Source: Ectocarpus siliculosus
Lineage: Eukaryota > Sar > Phaeophyceae > Ectocarpales > Ectocarpaceae
Length of the DNA: 21,303 bases
Assembly: GCA_000310025.1 (NCBI GenBank)
Contig: FN648911.1
Span: 8,918-30,220, forward strand
Direction of reading: 5' to 3'
The translations under genes and the position numbers were made by a program. Position 1 is the first letter of the stretch, and each line of letters begins with the position of its first letter. Below, in pieces: positions 18,772 through 21,303 of this stretch. The notes under the pieces are model-generated. The model was not told the origin of the DNA, ran no database searches, and saw nothing but the letters and a program-made list of their open reading frames with translations.

Positions 18772-19466
18772 TATCCCAACCTCGGGATGCGATCAGTTTC
18801 CCTTCCCAAGACTGTTGCATCTTTGGGGACCGAAATGGAGGACCACCGCGGCTCCTGTGAGCCACAGTACTTCCAGATTTCCGAGTGATCGTCAGGTTTC
18901 ACCGTCCATTTGCCTATCATAGAAGGCGGGAGTGGGTGCTCATGAGTGTTCATCCTGTAGGTTGTTGACCACAGCCACGGACTTGGGATGCATGCAAAGC
19001 TGAGCAGGAGAACATCGAAATATCGGGGGTGAGGGAGGGGGGAAGTAGTCAGCGCTTCGGCGCTGCACCAAAAAGCACAAAAACGTTTCTTGGGCATCGC
19101 CTTAAGCCCACGGGAAGCCGCCGACGCAGAATGTGCCTGCCGCCGACAATAACAACCAATCGCGCCGTTCGTTTTCGGTGCATCCTACGGGGCCCCCACA
19201 AAAACATCCACCAACACCCCTACCACATCCAGTCTGCTTTGGTCTGCTGGCCTACATGCACGTTGTCTCCGTCTGCTCCATAGGTCAAAAATGTCCCAAG
19301 TACAACGTAGAACCTACATCAACTGGTTGGACAACTTCCGGAACCTTGGGACGCCCGGTCCTCCTACTACTGCTGGGGATGGCACTCGCAATAGGTTCCG
19401 AAGGATTCGGTTCTTCGTGTTGCAATCCGGTGTACAAAGAAAAGTTCCCGGGGTTTTACATCTCTC

Positions 19467-19602
19467 CATCCCTCGTTCTCTGTCTGTCTGTGCCTCTGCC
19501 TCTGCCTCTGCCTCTGCCTCTGTATCTCTGTATCTCTGTATCTATCTCTCGCTCCCTCCCTTCCTCTCTCTTCCCTCCCTCTTCCCTCCATCTCCCCTTC
19601 TC
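19467..19602. repeat. Long polypyrimidine tract with CCTCTG and TATCTCTG units
   Basis: The plus strand is almost pure C/T for over 100 bases, beginning with repeated CCTCTG, moving to TATCTCTG and then CCCTCCCTTCCTCTCT-like sequence. The sense strand of the host intron is therefore purine-rich. It is a simple-sequence tract that could adopt triplex structure. Predicted RDTEIQRQRQ peptides in antisense frames are artefacts of the repeat. Confidence 0.9.
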
Positions 19603-19645
19603 ATGACTGCTATGTCGGCACGCGCTAAGTCAACGTTGCTCGCAC

Positions 19646-19844
19646 CTTGCAGACGCACCGCACTCCTCTGGAGGTGCCAAAACTCCCGTTGCGCCTGTTG
19701 GAGCGGTTCTGGATCAGGCTGTAGGCGTAGGCCGTCGTCTCGAGAGCACCGTTCGACAGCAAGGAGGCGTTGCCAGCGGGACCACGAGGCAAACGGAGAG
19801 CGGAAGTGGCCGTTTTGGCCGCACACACCAACAGCATCTCGTAC
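19646..19844 (-). CDS. Internal exon of the right-hand unrecognised gene
   Basis: The acceptor TTTTTGTTTCAG is followed by one base and then 66 codons: YEMLLVCAAKTATSALRL, PRGPAGNASLLSNGALETT, AYAYSLIQNRSNRRNGSFG and TSRGVRCVCK. The donor is GTGCGAG. The leading G completes the GT left by the exon at 20715-20882 (Val), and the exon ends on a codon boundary, matching the phase-0 start of the terminal exon at 18039. This double phase match supports the model. The frame is also open upstream of the acceptor to a Met (19894), but the Cys-rich extension lacks coding bias. Confidence 0.55.
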
Positions 19845-20714
19845 CTGAAACAAAAACAAAGTGGACCGTCACACCGCAAATTGGAGGAACCCAACGATGG
19901 TTCATAGCTCCCACGTAAAGAGTGGACCGGAACCTTCGTAGAATGATATCAACAAGCGGTAGTCGAAGAATCATGACAAAAGCACATCGCCAGTTCGCGG
20001 AGCATGGACTGCCTGCCTAACGACCCCGTGACCACTCCGAGAAAGCTTGAACACAGTGGTGTTCCTGTTTCACACGTAGGTAGACCTTGGCCAAATCGCA
20101 TTATCAACCGACTTTACATCGCTTTCTGACGCCAAGGTGGGGTGCCCTGAAGGGGTAATCTGTTCATTACAAACGCTGAAAGTGAACCTTGAAGGAAGCA
20201 TAAGTTCGGCGCGTACATGGAGGTACATAAGTCCGTCTGCCAAAAACCGTGCACGTACGTTTCGTTTGCGAACCTTTCGTCTCAAGCGTGAAATCACAGC
20301 TGCCGCCTCAGAAATTGAGAGGGCGCGGTGTTTTTCAGGGGTTAGGGTTGGCTTGTCAACGCCTTGTGGGCAGAACAAAATGTTCATCTCAAGGCACGGT
20401 GGGATGCGGTGTGTTCAATGGCCGGGCGAGACGAGAAATCCACCGCTACAGCAATGTAGCGCAAGTGTAGGATGTTGCACCCAAGACCCACAAGCTGACC
20501 CTCCCTCCAAAAGCACGCAATCACGTAGCACGATCCACTTCGAAAGTAAACATTGGTGTCCTCGACTACGACAAGAGGCGTAGCTCAGCAGCAGCGGCGG
20601 CCAAAACACGCATGCGAACAAGTAGAATTGTGCTCCAACGCACAAAAATAACACGGCGCGTGTGTTTTCCAGAAAAAGGCGAAATGTGGTCTGGCGAGCG
20701 GGAACAAAACTCAC

Positions 20715-20882
20715 ACGTTGAGCAGCACGGTGTTCCTGGAGTTGATCCCGAGGTGCTCCCCCTCGTCGAGCATGAGGGCGTGGCACTTGGGCGACAGGAA
20801 CCGCTTCATCTTGCCCACCAGGCACGCGCCGGCGCGCCTCGAGTCCACCGTCAACGACTCCGCCACCCCGGCCTTCGAGTAC
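20715..20882 (-). CDS. Internal exon of the right-hand unrecognised gene (most 5' exon seen)
   Basis: After CGTCGTCCAG one base is followed by YSKAGVAESLTVDSRRAG, ACLVGKMKRFLSPKCHALML and DEGEHLGINSRNTVLLN. It ends with GT before a perfect donor, GTGAGTTTTG. Third positions are G or C almost throughout (GCC GGG GTG GCG GAG TCG), the strongest coding bias in the window. The frame stays open a little upstream of the acceptor (TSPPAPSSR), so the exon may begin earlier. Earlier exons were not found and may lie beyond the right edge. No family was recognised. Confidence 0.6.
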
Positions 20883-21303
20883 CTGGACGACGGGGCGGGT
20901 GGCGATGTCAACGGTCGCGGTGGGCGATGGCGGGAGAGCGGGTGATACCAGCATTCGTAGTACCAACATCAGCGCAACACCCAGAACAAATCAGCGACGG
21001 CTTGTATGTCTTTCACCGCTTCAACAGTGGCTTCGAGGCTGTGTTTAGCTCTGTCCCATGAAAATTTTGTGCGCGATGGGCCTATCACATCACAAGGGAG
21101 AGGTGGATGAAACCCTACTTCTCCTTCGAGTGTGCCGGCGAACCTTCCACAAGGCGGTAACCCTCCCTTTGAATGAGAGGCTTGCTCTTTCGCGGTTACA
21201 ACGCCGCAAATGCGCCTGCAGTTAGGGTCCCTGTTTACTGTGCCGGTACACATGTGTCCAGAAGATTTACCCGCACTATACCGGACCGGCACTGTTCCAA
21301 AGT
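20883..21303. other. Probable intron; no supportable feature
   Basis: A minus-strand frame (21292-20969) contains WDRAKHSLEATVEAVKDIQ, which looks protein-like. I found no convincing splice sites joining it to the exon at 20882, so it is not called. Confidence 0.3.

Larger units (their letters stand above)
18040..19645 (-). other. Proposed 1606-bp intron holding G-tract repeats and a pyrimidine tract
   Basis: It lies between the donor GTGCGAG at 19645 and the acceptor ending at 18040. It holds the 18-bp G run, two copies of a 100-bp repeat, two 60-bp repeats and a CT-rich tract, all listed separately. ORFs inside it have no coding bias. Confidence 0.5.

Overview
The window is eukaryotic nuclear DNA from a repeat-rich, intron-rich genome of moderate GC. 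Coding stretches are short, GC-rich at third codon positions and bounded by GT/AG splice signals. Introns run from about 0.2 to 2 kb, and minisatellites, microsatellites, a MITE and decayed duplicates are common. There are no bacterial operons, Shine-Dalgarno sites or long ORFs. The Cys-rich module of the main gene (a CCP step followed by C-x2-C-G-G and a later CC) resembles extracellular Cys-rich modules I associate with stramenopiles. A brown alga or relative is my best guess, but this is inference.

All convincing genes lie on the minus strand. The centrepiece spans 14990 to 5391. I could assemble a 13-exon model from splice sites and reading frame alone. A signal-peptide exon (14990-14918) is followed by six two-exon modules, F (14566-14097) to A (6035-5391). 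In each module the first exon carries a Pro/Lys-rich linker plus a Cys/His motif, and the second carries a seven-Cys domain. Every module starts in phase 1, is split by a phase-0 intron and (except the last) ends in phase 1, so any number of modules keeps the frame. The sum is 2310 coding bases, or 769 residues. The ~1.68 kb tandem repeat that dominates 5-14.6 kb is therefore best read as duplication inside one gene of a secreted, modular, probably cell-wall or matrix protein, not as a cluster of small genes. A seventh, decayed module lies beyond the stop (3299-3770).

Left of the array, two phase-compatible exons (2378-2251 and 171-1) suggest a second minus-strand gene running off the left edge. 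The ~2.1 kb intron between them would hold a 12-core minisatellite, a small cruciform and a CAG19 tract. A palindromic CCATGG-rich array sits at 3093-3296.

Right of the array, 14991-17712 holds no gene I can support and should contain the promoter of the modular gene. A third minus-strand gene of unknown function is visible as three phase-compatible exons (20882-20715, 19844-19646, 18039-17713, stop TAA). Its last intron holds G-tract repeats and a long pyrimidine tract. Its 5' exons were not found and may lie off the right edge.
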